Source of the DNA: Propionibacteriaceae bacterium
Lineage (GTDB): Bacteria; Actinomycetota; Actinomycetes; Propionibacteriales; Propionibacteriaceae
Length of the DNA stretch: 17,237 bases
NCBI GenBank assembly: GCA_021323255.1
Contig: JAJTCL010000070.1
Location: 1 to 17,237 of the forward strand
Reading direction: 5' to 3'
Part shown: positions 1-7,831 of the stretch, in pieces
Numbering within the stretch: position 1 is the first letter of the stretch
How the letters are laid out: each line of letters starts with the position of its first letter
Program-made: the position numbers and the translations under genes
Notes under the pieces: model-generated
What the model saw: only the letters and a program-made list of their open reading frames with translations
Database searches by the model: none
Told to the model about the DNA's origin: nothing

Positions 1-1440
1 TGGCCACCGCGAGCGCCAGCACTAATATCGCGATCTGCCCGGCAATGCCAGTGGCTGGCGACCGCGCGGCATCAACTGGTGTTCCGCTGGATGCTGCCGC
101 TGGCGAATAATTCGCTGGCGATGTGAGGCCGGCATCCACGCTGGGGTCAGCTGGGCTGTCATTTCCGAGGGTGAAGGCCGCGGTCTGTCTGGTTACCACG
201 CCAGCGTTCAGAGTGCGATTTTCGAAGTCGATGGAGGAGGCGTTCACCTCCGCAGCCGGCACCAGGTTGGGTGCTCCCTGAGCCAGCACAAAGACCGGCG
301 TCAGCCCTGTCGCAGGATCGGGGTCGGAGTCCAGTGCCGGATCCGTTCCCGCCGCTCGCCCGGTCAGGGCGTGGTGTGCTGGCAGGTTTGTGAACTGGAG
401 CCGGTAACGACCGCCTCGCAGCTGAGTGAATTGATAGTGGCCTGTCGCATCAGTGTTGGTTGTGGCGACGACGTTGCCGGCGACAGTGAGCAACGAGACG
501 GTCGCCGGTGCAGCCGGTTCGTCAGGCTGCTGCACGCCATCGCTGTTCACGTCGAGCCAAACCCGGTCACCCACGGCGTACCGAAGCGGGGTGATTCCGG
601 CATCGATCGTGGAATTGATGTACTCCGCGACCACGCCATCTGTTGCCGTGGTCGGTCGGACATTCGGTTCGCCTACGCCCAAGGTGAAAGGTGGAGTCAC
701 TCCCGAGTAATCGGGATCGGAGTCGGTGCCACGCTGACCACCGGCGCTAGCTGGGGTCAGCCGGAATTCTTCCGGCACGCCTGCAAACCGCACCGAGTAC
801 CTGCCGGCCTGCAAGTTGTCAAAGACGTAATGTCCGGACGGGCTACTCACCGTCGAGGCGACGACCTCGCCCTCGATGTCGAGCAACTGGACGCTGATCC
901 GGCTCGCGGGCGACTCCCCTGTGTCCTGGACGCCTGAGCGGTTGTCGTCGCGCCAGACCAGGTCACCGATCGCGAACCTGCTTCATCAGATCGGGGAGCC
1001 TCAGAGGATGTGCGACCGGCTGCAACGCCCATCCGTACTGTCTGGTCCTCCGACGTCACGTCGACCGCGGTACTCAACGGCTGGAATGAGCTGCTCTCTG
1101 AAACCGGCGCGAGGTCAGACAGCGCCGCGGGGATTTCAGCAACCACGAAGTACCGGCCGCCTTTGAGTTTGCTTGTGGCATCAAGGACGAAGGTGCCCTC
1201 GCGGTCGGTGACACCTGCAACGTGGGCGCCGCTGGCGTCGGTTACCGCAATCTCGATCCCAGGCTGTGGCCGATCGATGGTGCCGTCGTAGATTCCGTTC
1301 GCGTCGAAGTCACGGTTGACGATCACCGTCAACGTGCCGTCGGTGGTTTCGGCGTCTGCCGGAACCGGCAGTGCCACCACGGTCACCCATGTGATGAGTC
1401 CCGCCAAGGCGGCAGCTGAGCGCAAGAGCGTACGCAGCAC
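1..1440 (-). CDS. Secreted SdrD B-like repeat surface protein, partial and apparently frameshifted
   Basis: The GTG start at 1440 follows a GATGAGG ribosome site by 5 nt. A signal peptide comes first (hydrophobic core, cleavage near PADA-ET at residues 28-31). Three Ig-like SdrD-B/Cna-B type repeats follow, each opening with an Asp/Asn-rich loop (DANGIYDG, then GDLVWRDDNRSG, then GDRVWLDVNSDG) of the calcium-binding type seen in Gram-positive surface proteins. The frame opened at 1440 loses repeat character near 977 and runs in low-quality sequence to 847. From 976 down to position 1 a second frame stays open and encodes repeats 2 and 3, so one base seems to be missing within about 971-985. 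At the left edge the protein reads RSPATG followed by a hydrophobic stretch (GIAGQIAILVLALAVA), resembling a sortase-like sorting signal with a degenerate motif. The end lies outside the window. Role inferred: exported adhesive or structural protein. The frameshift may be real decay or a sequencing error. Confidence 0.72.
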
Positions 1441-1515
1441 AACAACCTCATCGGACCTGGCCCCCGTGCCCGAAGGTTACGGGTAGGAGCGCCCCGAACG
1501 CTCCGACCTCGGCTC

Positions 1516-1521
1516 AATATA
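1516..1521 (-). promoter_or_regulatory. Candidate -10 box for the surface-protein gene
   Basis: TATATT on the minus strand lies about 75 nt upstream of the GTG at 1440 and is the only AT-rich hexamer in this gap. I see no convincing -35. Between it and the gene, 1486-1504 can form a perfect 6-bp hairpin (GGAGCG, 7-nt loop, CGCTCC) that would sit in the 5' leader. It could equally be a weak terminator for the RDD gene transcribed from upstream. Confidence 0.3.
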
Positions 1522-1597
1522 GCCAGATGTACCGCGATGTTTCGGTGGTTCCGGCTTTTTGTCGCAAGAAGTGTGACCGACTCGAGACCTGCGACGG

Positions 1598-2383
1598 TCA
1601 GCGGGGGCGTACGACCTGCGTCTTCGCGGCTATGTCGTGCAGCGCCTGTCGCTTTCGGTGCCAGAGCGGAAAGAGCACGTCCACGAGGGTGACCAAGCCC
1701 AGGAATGAGCTGATGCCGGGAAGCACCCAGACTGCGACGCGGATGCCGATCGAGTTCCACGCGAGCGGCCCAGGATCGCGCCCGCGGTCCACGGGTACCA
1801 CGCGCAGCCCGCAGATCAGCTTGCCGGGTGTTGCCGACTTCCAGCGCAGAAAGCCCGCGTGGTAGAGCATCCCGACAGCAAGCGTCACTGAGGTCACGAC
1901 CAGCTGGTTGGTGCCAGAGATCAGATCGGTGGTGTCCAGCGTCGGCGGTGCGACCCCAGACCGTTGGGCATCCAGTACGGCGTTGAAGAAGCTGATCAGC
2001 GTCGCGTACAGCGACCGCCACACCGGGAAGGTGATCACGGTGACGATAGCGGTGGTGATCAGGTTGTCAATGAGCACTGCTAGCACCCGCCACCACCAGG
2101 ACGCGAGGGGGACGCCGTCCGCGGTCATGGTGGCCTGCACCGAACCAGCTCGCGGTGCTGCGTGGCCGAGCGGCTGAGTCACATTGGGCTGCGGATAAGG
2201 CGCGTACGGAGCCTGGCCATAGCCGGTGTTCGGCGGGCCTGCTCCTGGGCGAGTGTTGCGTGACCACTGCCAGCCGTCCCAGTAACGTTCCTGAGTAGGG
2301 TTCACCGGGTCCGGGTACCAGCCGCTGGGAGCGGCGTGGCGTCCGGGCGGAGCCGGCGGCGAGCCTACGGGGATGTCAGACAC
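1598..2383 (-). CDS. DUF2510-RDD family membrane protein
   Basis: This is a 261-residue protein. Residues about 19-45 form a DUF2510 module (SGWYPDP then ERYWDGWQWS), a short Trp-rich domain common at the N-terminus of actinobacterial membrane proteins. A Pro/Gly/Tyr-rich linker follows to about residue 90. An RDD domain then runs to about residue 250. It starts with PLASWWWRVLAVLID and includes the TPGKLICGLRVV motif, with three to four membrane segments. RDD proteins are poorly understood: some affect ion transport or envelope stress, so no specific role is assigned. The start is GTG at 2383, directly after a TACGAT -10-like box, which favours leaderless translation. The gene points the same way as the surface-protein gene 157 nt downstream, but a separate promoter candidate lies between them. 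Confidence 0.88.
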   Translation of the reverse strand: MSDIPVGSPPAPPGRHAAPSGWYPDPVNPTQERYWDGWQWSRNTRPGAGPPNTGYGQAPYAPYPQPNVTQPLGHAAPRAGSVQATMTADGVPLASWWWRVLAVLIDNLITTAIVTVITFPVWRSLYATLISFFNAVLDAQRSGVAPPTLDTTDLISGTNQLVVTSVTLAVGMLYHAGFLRWKSATPGKLICGLRVVPVDRGRDPGPLAWNSIGIRVAVWVLPGISSFLGLVTLVDVLFPLWHRKRQALHDIAAKTQVVRPR

Positions 2384-2389
2384 CTCATC

Positions 2390-2395
2390 ATCGTA
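2390..2395 (-). promoter_or_regulatory. -10 box of probable leaderless promoter, RDD gene
   Basis: TACGAT on the minus strand fits the actinobacterial TAnnnT -10 consensus and ends 6 nt before the GTG at 2383. Transcription would then begin at or next to the start codon. I see no clear TTGACA-like -35. Confidence 0.45.
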
Positions 2396-2778
2396 GTGTC
2401 AGGTTTCCGAAGCCAGGTCGATGTGGCTGATCGTGATGATCAACAACCGGCGAATCCAGGCCGAGCCACACCGACACTCGGCACTTCCCAGGCACAGATC
2501 ACCAGCAAGTTGTTGCAGTTTCGAAATGATTCGGGCTTCCTTTGCAACAAGAGTGGGCAAGTGGGGGGTCTTTACGTTATACATGGACCGACGGGGACCA
2601 AGAAGCCAGCGTGTCTCAGCAAGGACTACTGATCAGCGTGAGATCAGGTGTGAACGCCAGACCGTCGCGGCGGCTTATCAGCCGGCCCACCGACGTAGAT
2701 CCCGACAGGGATCGGGCCAAGTCCGCCACCCTTCATGCGCTGAATCTGATCTCGCTCGGAAGAACTGGCAAGGACAGT

Positions 2779-2797
2779 CTCGGACGTCACGTCCGAG
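2779..2797. promoter_or_regulatory. Perfect 19-bp palindrome, candidate operator
   Basis: CTCGGACGTCACGTCCGAG has two perfect 9-bp arms around a single central base, 125 nt before the binding-protein start. The form suits a dimeric transcription factor (LacI, GntR or similar) controlling the polyol operon. No regulator gene is seen nearby. The operator role is inferred from symmetry and position only. Confidence 0.45.
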
Positions 2798-2922
2798 GCC
2801 CGTCAGCATGCAACTCCCGTGCAGCCAAGATTCTTCCGGTGGCTGCGCAACCAGCTAGCAAACCGGCCGTAAGGCCTCAGACCCCTGACATAAGGGACGA
2901 CACCAGGAAGGAATGACTCCAG

Positions 2923-4296
2923 ATGCGCTGGAATCGGAAAGTAGCGGCAGCCGCAGGCTTGTCCGCGGTCTTAGTCGCAACCACCGCTTGTGCCGGAGCC
3001 GGTGGAGCCGGCGGCGGTGGCGGCGGCGAAGGCGGTGGCGACAACTCGATCAACGTCTTGATGGTCAACAATCCGCAGATGCTCGCGCTGCAGAAACATG
3101 CCGGTGAGTTCACGAAAGAGTCGGGCATCACGGTGAACTTCACCGTCAAGCCGGAGAATGAAATGCGCAACCAGGCGGCGCAGGAGTTCGCGAACCAGTC
3201 AGGCCAATTCGACGTGGCAACCCTGTCTAACTTCGAGATCCCCTTCTACTCCAAGAACAACTGGCTGTGGTCAATGGATGACATCCAGGCGTACAAGGAC
3301 GACAAGGAGTTCAATCAGGCCGACATCTTCCCGGCGATGACCGAGTCGCTCAAGGGTCCGGACGGCAAGCTCTACGGTGAGCCGTTCTACGGCGAGTCTT
3401 CGTTCCTGATGTACCGCAAGGACGTTGCCGACAAAGCTGGCGTGACGATCAAGGACAAACCGACCTGGGATGAGGTCGCGGCAGCGGCCGCCAAATTGGA
3501 CGGTGCCGAATCTGGCATGAAGGGCATCTGCCTGCGTGGCCTGCCTGGTTGGGGTGAGGTGTTCGCCCCGCTGACCACGGTGGTCAACACCTTCGGTGGC
3601 ACGTGGTTCGAGAAGGACTGGACGGCCAAGGTCAACGCGCCGGAGTTCAAGGAAGCAACCACCTTCTACACCGATCTGGTGAAGGCGCATGGTGAGGCCG
3701 GAGCAGCCCAAGCCGGATTCGCCGAGTGCCTGACCGCGACGACCCAGAGCAAGGTCGCCATGTGGTACGACGCCACCTCCGCTGCGGGCAGCCTTGAGGC
3801 CCCCGACTCCCCGGTGAGGGGCAAGATGGCCTACGCGCAGGCACCTGTCAAGCTGACTGACGCGTCCGGCTGGCTGTACACCTGGGCGTGGGCAATCGAG
3901 AAGAAGAGCCAAAAGCAAGACAACGCCTGGAAGTTCATCTCCTGGGCCTCGTCGCAGAAGTACGAGGAACTGGTTGGTGCGCAGGACGGCTGGGCAACGG
4001 TGCCAGCTGGCAAGCGTATCTCGACCTATGAAAACCCCGAGTACAAGAAGGAGGCCGGTGCTTTCGGCGAGGCGACACTCAAGGCGATTGCGGAGGCCGA
4101 CCCGGTCAACCCGGGTGTCCAGCCGCGGCCAACTATCGGTATTCAGTTTGTCGACATCCCGGAGTTCACCGACCTGGGCACCAAGGTCTCACAGGACATT
4201 TCGGCTGTGATCGCCGGCAAGAAGACCGTCGACGAAGCGCTCAACAACGGCCAGAAGCTCGCTGAGGCGGTCGGCGAGAAATACAAGGGCCAGTAA
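2923..4296 (+). CDS. ABC transporter solute-binding lipoprotein, sugar/polyol type
   Basis: This 457-residue family 1 extracellular solute-binding protein would capture a sugar alcohol or sugar outside the cell and deliver it to the permeases encoded next. The N-terminus is a lipoprotein signal: Arg/Lys at residues 2-6, a hydrophobic core, then TTAC with the lipidated Cys at residue 23. A glycine-rich linker at about residues 25-40 tethers the mature domain. The body has the usual two-lobe layout of about 410 residues, including the substrate-facing GEPFYGESSFLMYRKD and the DNAWKFISWASS segment typical of the MalE/SmoE-like group. The start fits AGGAAGGA about 10 nt upstream. It is the first gene of a four-gene unit that ends in a mannitol-type dehydrogenase. 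That neighbour makes mannitol, sorbitol or arabitol the likeliest ligand, which is inference. The overall class is secure. Confidence 0.93.
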   Translation: MRWNRKVAAAAGLSAVLVATTACAGAGGAGGGGGGEGGGDNSINVLMVNNPQMLALQKHAGEFTKESGITVNFTVKPENEMRNQAAQEFANQSGQFDVATLSNFEIPFYSKNNWLWSMDDIQAYKDDKEFNQADIFPAMTESLKGPDGKLYGEPFYGESSFLMYRKDVADKAGVTIKDKPTWDEVAAAAAKLDGAESGMKGICLRGLPGWGEVFAPLTTVVNTFGGTWFEKDWTAKVNAPEFKEATTFYTDLVKAHGEAGAAQAGFAECLTATTQSKVAMWYDATSAAGSLEAPDSPVRGKMAYAQAPVKLTDASGWLYTWAWAIEKKSQKQDNAWKFISWASSQKYEELVGAQDGWATVPAGKRISTYENPEYKKEAGAFGEATLKAIAEADPVNPGVQPRPTIGIQFVDIPEFTDLGTKVSQDISAVIAGKKTVDEALNNGQKLAEAVGEKYKGQ

Positions 4297-4299
4297 CAA

Positions 4300-4366
4300 G
4301 ATCTGAGGGGCTTCGGCAGGCTCAGACGCACAACAGGTGCGGCTGAGTCTGCCGAAGCCCAAGATC
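4300..4366 (+). repeat. Long intergenic hairpin, REP-like, between binding-protein and permease genes
   Basis: The arms GGGCTTCGGCAGGCTCAG (4308-4325) and CTGAGTCTGCCGAAGCCC (4343-4360) pair at 17 of 18 positions. They enclose a second stem CGCAC/GTGCG (4327-4331 and 4337-4341). Outside them GATCT (4300-4304) and AGATC (4362-4366) extend the stem across a small bulge. No U-run follows, so this is probably not a simple terminator. The position, just after the binding-protein stop, suits a 3' stabilising or partial-termination element that lets the binding protein outnumber the permeases. A related half-unit, GTCGATAGGCTCAG, recurs at 4398-4411, which suggests a dispersed palindromic repeat family. 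Confidence 0.75.
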
Positions 4367-4397
4367 ACAAGCGACAACTCAACGCTGACGTGAACCC

Positions 4398-4411
4398 GTC
4401 GATAGGCTCAG
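4398..4411 (+). repeat. Second half-copy of the TCGRYAGGCTCAG repeat unit
   Basis: GTCGATAGGCTCAG matches TTCGGCAGGCTCAG (4312-4325) at 11 of 14 positions, in the same orientation and 86 nt downstream. It lies in the leader before the first permease gene and has no matching second arm. Confidence 0.4.
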
Positions 4412-4443
4412 GGCCATCCGTCGACAGCTCACCTCACATTGAC

Positions 4444-4450
4444 AAGGAGG
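4444..4450 (+). promoter_or_regulatory. Strong ribosome binding site that sets the permease start
   Basis: AAGGAGG lies only 1 nt before the ATG at 4452 but 10 nt before the in-frame ATG at 4461. The second spacing is workable and the first is too short, so the protein probably starts at 4461. Confidence 0.65.
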
Positions 4451-4460
4451 CATGGCGAAT

Positions 4461-5420
4461 ATGGCCACCACAACGGCGACGCCCCTCGACACGAAGGCCG
4501 AGGCCAAGGCAGCCAAGAAGAAGGAGCCCAAGCCGAGCTTCAACGAACGCTGGCTGGACAAGAAGGGCTGGATCCGACGGTTCCCGCTGCTGCCGGCTCT
4601 GGTCTTCACCATCATCTTGACCCAGATCCCGTTCGTAGCGACGATCATCATCTCGTTCATGAACTGGGAAGCCCAAAATCCCACCGAGATCGCCTTCGGG
4701 ACGCTCGACAACTATGTGCAGGTCTTCACCGATCCGGCCCTGCGATCAAGCGTGTTTTTCACGATCGTGCTCACCGTGACCGTGGTGCTCGTATCGCTGG
4801 CGTTGGGGCTCGGCATCTCCTTGCTCTTGAACCGCAAGTTCTTCGGCCGCGGGGCCGTCCGCACCATGATGATCACTCCGTTCCTGATCGTGCCGGTGGC
4901 CGCCGCGTTGCTCTGGAAACACGCCATCTACAACCCGGTCTACGGTCTGCTCAACGGCCTGCTCACGCTGGTCGGCGCTGAGGCGCAGCCGGACTGGATC
5001 ACCGAGTTCCCACGGTTGGCGATCGAGGTGCAGCTGATCTGGTATTGGACCCCGTTCATGACCCTGATTCTGCTGGCCGGTTTGCAGTCCCGACCAGGTG
5101 ACATTCTCGAGGCGGCCAATGTCGACGGTGCGAGTGCCTGGCAGACCTTCCGCTTCATCACCATGCCCCACATGCGGCGCTACCTCGAACTCGGCGGCCT
5201 GCTCGGCTCCATCTATGTCATCCAGACCTTCGACACGGTGTTCGTCATGACAGCCGGGTCACTGGGCACCGCGAACCTGCCCTTCACCGTCTACGAAACC
5301 CTCTACAGCGCCCAAAACTATGGTCTTGCTTCCGCCCAAGGTGTGGTTGTGGTGATCTTCTCCATCGCCATCGCCACCTTCTTGCTGCGTACCGTGTCCA
5401 CCCTGTTCGAGGAGTCCTGA
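4461..5420 (+). CDS. ABC transporter permease, MalF/SmoF-like
   Basis: This is a 319-residue inner-membrane permease of the binding-protein-dependent sugar family (MalF type). A charged, Lys-rich N-terminal tail precedes six predicted membrane segments, the first being FPLLPALVFTIILTQIPFVA and the last GVVVVIFSIAIATFLL. The cytoplasmic EAA loop, which docks the ATPase, is clear: EAANVDGASAWQTF followed by FITMP. It would pair with the next permease to form the channel for the substrate held by the lipoprotein encoded upstream. I chose the ATG at 4461 over that at 4452 because of ribosome-site spacing. The TGA overlaps the ATG of the next gene by one base, indicating translational coupling. 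No ATPase gene is adjacent. Confidence 0.92.
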   Translation: MATTTATPLDTKAEAKAAKKKEPKPSFNERWLDKKGWIRRFPLLPALVFTIILTQIPFVATIIISFMNWEAQNPTEIAFGTLDNYVQVFTDPALRSSVFFTIVLTVTVVLVSLALGLGISLLLNRKFFGRGAVRTMMITPFLIVPVAAALLWKHAIYNPVYGLLNGLLTLVGAEAQPDWITEFPRLAIEVQLIWYWTPFMTLILLAGLQSRPGDILEAANVDGASAWQTFRFITMPHMRRYLELGGLLGSIYVIQTFDTVFVMTAGSLGTANLPFTVYETLYSAQNYGLASAQGVVVVIFSIAIATFLLRTVSTLFEES

Positions 5421-6322
5421 TGACCAGCGCACTCGCCCCAGCCCCCAGCAAGCTAGCCGCTGAGCGAAAGAAGTCCAGTGAACGCGGTCGGCGCCTCGGC
5501 TCCCGCGGCGGCAACATCGCCGCCGGCATTGCAGCCTGGGCCATCGGGATCTTGTTCGTCTTCCCGGTCTTCTTCATGGTGTTGACAAGCCTCCATTCCG
5601 AAGTCAACGCCTCAACCAACCCGCCCAGCTTCTTCGCGCCCCTCACCCTCGACGGCTACCGGGAGTTCTTCGGCGCATCCTCTGGCGCCAGCCCCTGGCC
5701 ACCGTTGATCAACTCCGCCACGGCCTCGATAATCTCGACCATCCTGGTGATCTTGCTGGCGATCCCTGCGGCGTACGCGCTCTCGGTCAAGCCGATCAAG
5801 AAGTGGACGGATGCCATGTTCTTCTTCCTGTCCACCAAAATGCTGCCCGCAGTTGCGGGCCTGCTGCCGCTCTACATCATCGCCAGATATCTCGGCCTGC
5901 TGGACAACATCAACTACCTGCTCATCTTGTATACGGCCATGAACCTGCCCATCGCGGTCTGGATGATGCGTTCCTTCCTGGCCGATATTCCGGTCGAGCT
6001 CTTCGAAGCAGCAGCAATTGACGGCGCCGGCCTGATCCGCACACTGCGCAGCATCATTGTGCCGATCATCTCCCCCGGCATTGCCGCCACTGCGCTGATC
6101 TGTTTCATCTTCGCCTGGAACGAACTGCTGTTAGCCAACACCTTGACCAGCGTGATCGCCGGGACGGCACCGGTGTTCCTGACCAGCTTCGTCACCTCCC
6201 AAGGGCTATTCCTGGCCAAGGTATGTGCCGCGGCGACAATAGTCTCGCTGCCGGTGATCATCGCCGGCTTCGCTGCGCAGGACAAGCTGGTGCAGGGCCT
6301 GTCCCTCGGTGCCGTGAAGTAA
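5420..6322 (+). CDS. ABC transporter permease, MalG/SmoG-like
   Basis: This 300-residue partner permease (MalG type) starts at an ATG that shares its first base with the upstream stop codon. After a basic N-terminus it has six predicted membrane segments, beginning with IAAGIAAWAIGILFVFPVFF. The EAA docking loop reads ELFEAAAIDGAGLIRTLRSI, then the conserved IVP. The C-terminus QGLSLGAVK is typical of this family, whose members usually end in a short GAVKG-like tail. The gene ends 13 nt before the dehydrogenase gene, so import and the first catabolic step should be co-expressed. Substrate identity rests on the operon context. Confidence 0.92.
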   Translation: MTSALAPAPSKLAAERKKSSERGRRLGSRGGNIAAGIAAWAIGILFVFPVFFMVLTSLHSEVNASTNPPSFFAPLTLDGYREFFGASSGASPWPPLINSATASIISTILVILLAIPAAYALSVKPIKKWTDAMFFFLSTKMLPAVAGLLPLYIIARYLGLLDNINYLLILYTAMNLPIAVWMMRSFLADIPVELFEAAAIDGAGLIRTLRSIIVPIISPGIAATALICFIFAWNELLLANTLTSVIAGTAPVFLTSFVTSQGLFLAKVCAAATIVSLPVIIAGFAAQDKLVQGLSLGAVK

Positions 6323-6335
6323 GGCACAGTTTGAG

Positions 6336-7802
6336 ATGACTGCACTGAACCAAGCCAATCTGGGATCACTTTCGGTGCCAGTGCCGAGCTACGACCGCTC
6401 ACAGGTGAAGGTTGGCATCGTGCACTTCGGTGTCGGTGGGTTCCACCGAGCCCACCAGGCGATGTACATCGACCAGCTCATGGAGCGGGGCAAGGCACTG
6501 GACTGGGGCATCTGCGGTGTCGGTGTGATGCCGTTCGACCTCAAGATGAAGGAGGCAATGCAGTCTCAGGACTGTCTCTACACCCTGGTTGAGAAAGCCC
6601 CGAGCGGAAGTTGGGAGCCTCGAGTCGTCGGATCGATCGTGCAGTATCTGTATGCACCGGAAGATCCTGATGCGGTCATTGAGAAGATGGCCGATCCTGC
6701 CACGCGGATCGTTTCGCTCACCATCACCGAAGGGGGATATAACTTCCACCCGGTCACCGGCGAGTTCGACGACACGAATCCGGCTGTCCAGGCAGATCTG
6801 GCTCCGGGGGCGGTCCCTGCCACCACCTTCGGCCTGGTAACAGAGGCCTTGGTGCGCCGGCGCTCTCGTGGCATCGAGCCCTTTACGGTGATGTCCTGCG
6901 ACAACATCCAGGGCAATGGTCATATGGCGCAGGATGCCCGGCTCCGAGATCCGGAGCTGGGTGAATGGGTGGCCAGCAACGTCCGATTCCCGAACTCCAT
7001 GGTGGACAGAATCACTCCTGTCACCACAGACGAAGACCGAGTGCAGGTCCGGGAACGCTTCGGCATCGAGGACTCCTGGCCGGTGGTGTGTGAGCCGTTC
7101 ACGCAGTGGGCGCTGGAAGACAACTTTTCCACTGGGCGCCCGCCGTTGAATGAGGTTGGCGTGCAGGTGGTGGCCGACGTTGTGCCGTACGAGCTGATGA
7201 AGCTGCGGCTGCTCAACGCCAGCCATCAGGCCCTGTGTTACTTCGGGTATCTGGCGGGCTACCGGCTGGTGCATGAGGTTGCGCAGGATCGGTTGTTTGC
7301 CAACTTCCTGCTGGACTACATGAACTCAGAAGCCACTCCGACCCTCGCTCCGGTGCCGGGTATCGACTTGGACCAGTACAAACTGCAGCTGATCGAACGA
7401 TTCTCCAATGGCGGCGTCCGAGATACCGTCGCCCGGCTTTGCGCCAGCAGTTCGGAACGCATTCCCACCTGGCTGGTTCCGGTCATCCGGGAGAACATTG
7501 CCGCTGGTCGCGATGTGACGTTGTCGGCAGCTGTGGTTGCCAGCTGGGCTCGGTACGCCGAAGGTGTGGACGAGCAGGGCGAGCCGATCGAGATCGACGA
7601 TCAGCTGGCTGACACAGTGCGGCGCCTCGCCGCCCAACAGCAGGAGGATCCGCTGGCCTTCGTCAAGAACCAGGAACTCTTCGGAGACCTGGCCAACGAG
7701 ACCGCGTTCACCAAGCCATACCTCGATGCTCTCGATTCCCTGCACACCAGCGGCTCCCGCGCCACGCTCGAGGCCCTCGCGAGGCGTTCCACTCCCGTCT
7801 AG
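6336..7802 (+). CDS. mtlK: Mannitol 2-dehydrogenase / polyol long-chain dehydrogenase
   Basis: This 488-residue enzyme of the polyol-specific long-chain dehydrogenase family would oxidise mannitol to fructose, or a related polyol to its ketose, with NAD. The N-terminal Rossmann-type domain shows VHFGVGGFHRAHQ at residues 29-41. The middle contains MSCDNIQGNG (186-195) and VDRITPVTT (223-231). The catalytic block KLRLLNASH puts the family's Lys at 289, Asn at 294 and His at 297. Length matches the usual 480-500. Fructuronate reductases and D-arabinitol 4-dehydrogenases share these motifs, so exact specificity is open. The polyol-type ABC genes directly upstream favour mannitol, sorbitol or arabitol. 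The symbol follows the mannitol dehydrogenase of the Rhodobacter smo/mtl operon by analogy. The ribosome site is weak (GAG), consistent with translation linked to the upstream permease. It converges on the MFS gene with 29 nt between stops and no evident terminator. Confidence 0.9.
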   Translation: MTALNQANLGSLSVPVPSYDRSQVKVGIVHFGVGGFHRAHQAMYIDQLMERGKALDWGICGVGVMPFDLKMKEAMQSQDCLYTLVEKAPSGSWEPRVVGSIVQYLYAPEDPDAVIEKMADPATRIVSLTITEGGYNFHPVTGEFDDTNPAVQADLAPGAVPATTFGLVTEALVRRRSRGIEPFTVMSCDNIQGNGHMAQDARLRDPELGEWVASNVRFPNSMVDRITPVTTDEDRVQVRERFGIEDSWPVVCEPFTQWALEDNFSTGRPPLNEVGVQVVADVVPYELMKLRLLNASHQALCYFGYLAGYRLVHEVAQDRLFANFLLDYMNSEATPTLAPVPGIDLDQYKLQLIERFSNGGVRDTVARLCASSSERIPTWLVPVIRENIAAGRDVTLSAAVVASWARYAEGVDEQGEPIEIDDQLADTVRRLAAQQQEDPLAFVKNQELFGDLANETAFTKPYLDALDSLHTSGSRATLEALARRSTPV

Positions 7803-7831
7803 AACACGCGGAGGGAGGTCTCACATCGGGA

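Larger units (their letters stand above)
2384..2922. other. Intergenic regulatory region upstream of the polyol operon
   Basis: This 539-nt gap separates two divergent genes. The open frames inside it have atypical composition and no recognisable domains, so I do not call a gene. It is rich in dyad symmetry: CGGCT-4 nt-AGCCG at 2671-2684; GATCCC-GACA-GGGATC at 2698-2713, enclosed by GGCCC (2684-2688) and GGGCC (2714-2718); a 19-bp palindrome at 2779-2797; and GGCC-GTAA-GGCC at about 2865-2876. A more AT-rich patch at 2542-2585 could hold a promoter, but I find no -35/-10 pair with proper spacing. A ribosome site AGGAAGGA lies about 10 nt before the ATG at 2923. Confidence 0.5.

Noticed and set aside
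371..937. 188-residue + strand open frame
   Set aside because: The opposite strand encodes SdrD-B repeats 2 and 3 with clear repeat periodicity, so this is a shadow.
2542..2585. TTGCAA with TTATAC considered as the operon promoter
   Set aside because: The spacing between the hexamers is about 29-30 nt, too long for a sigma-70 type promoter.
2421..2916. Open frames of 124-145 residues in the intergenic region before the binding-protein gene
   Set aside because: They have Arg/Ser-rich composition, no domain, and overlap each other and the dyad-rich promoter region. A short leader peptide cannot be excluded, but nothing supports one.
6399..7274. 291-residue open frame antisense to the polyol dehydrogenase
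   Set aside because: It is His/Arg-rich shadow translation opposite a conserved enzyme, with no ribosome site and no domain.
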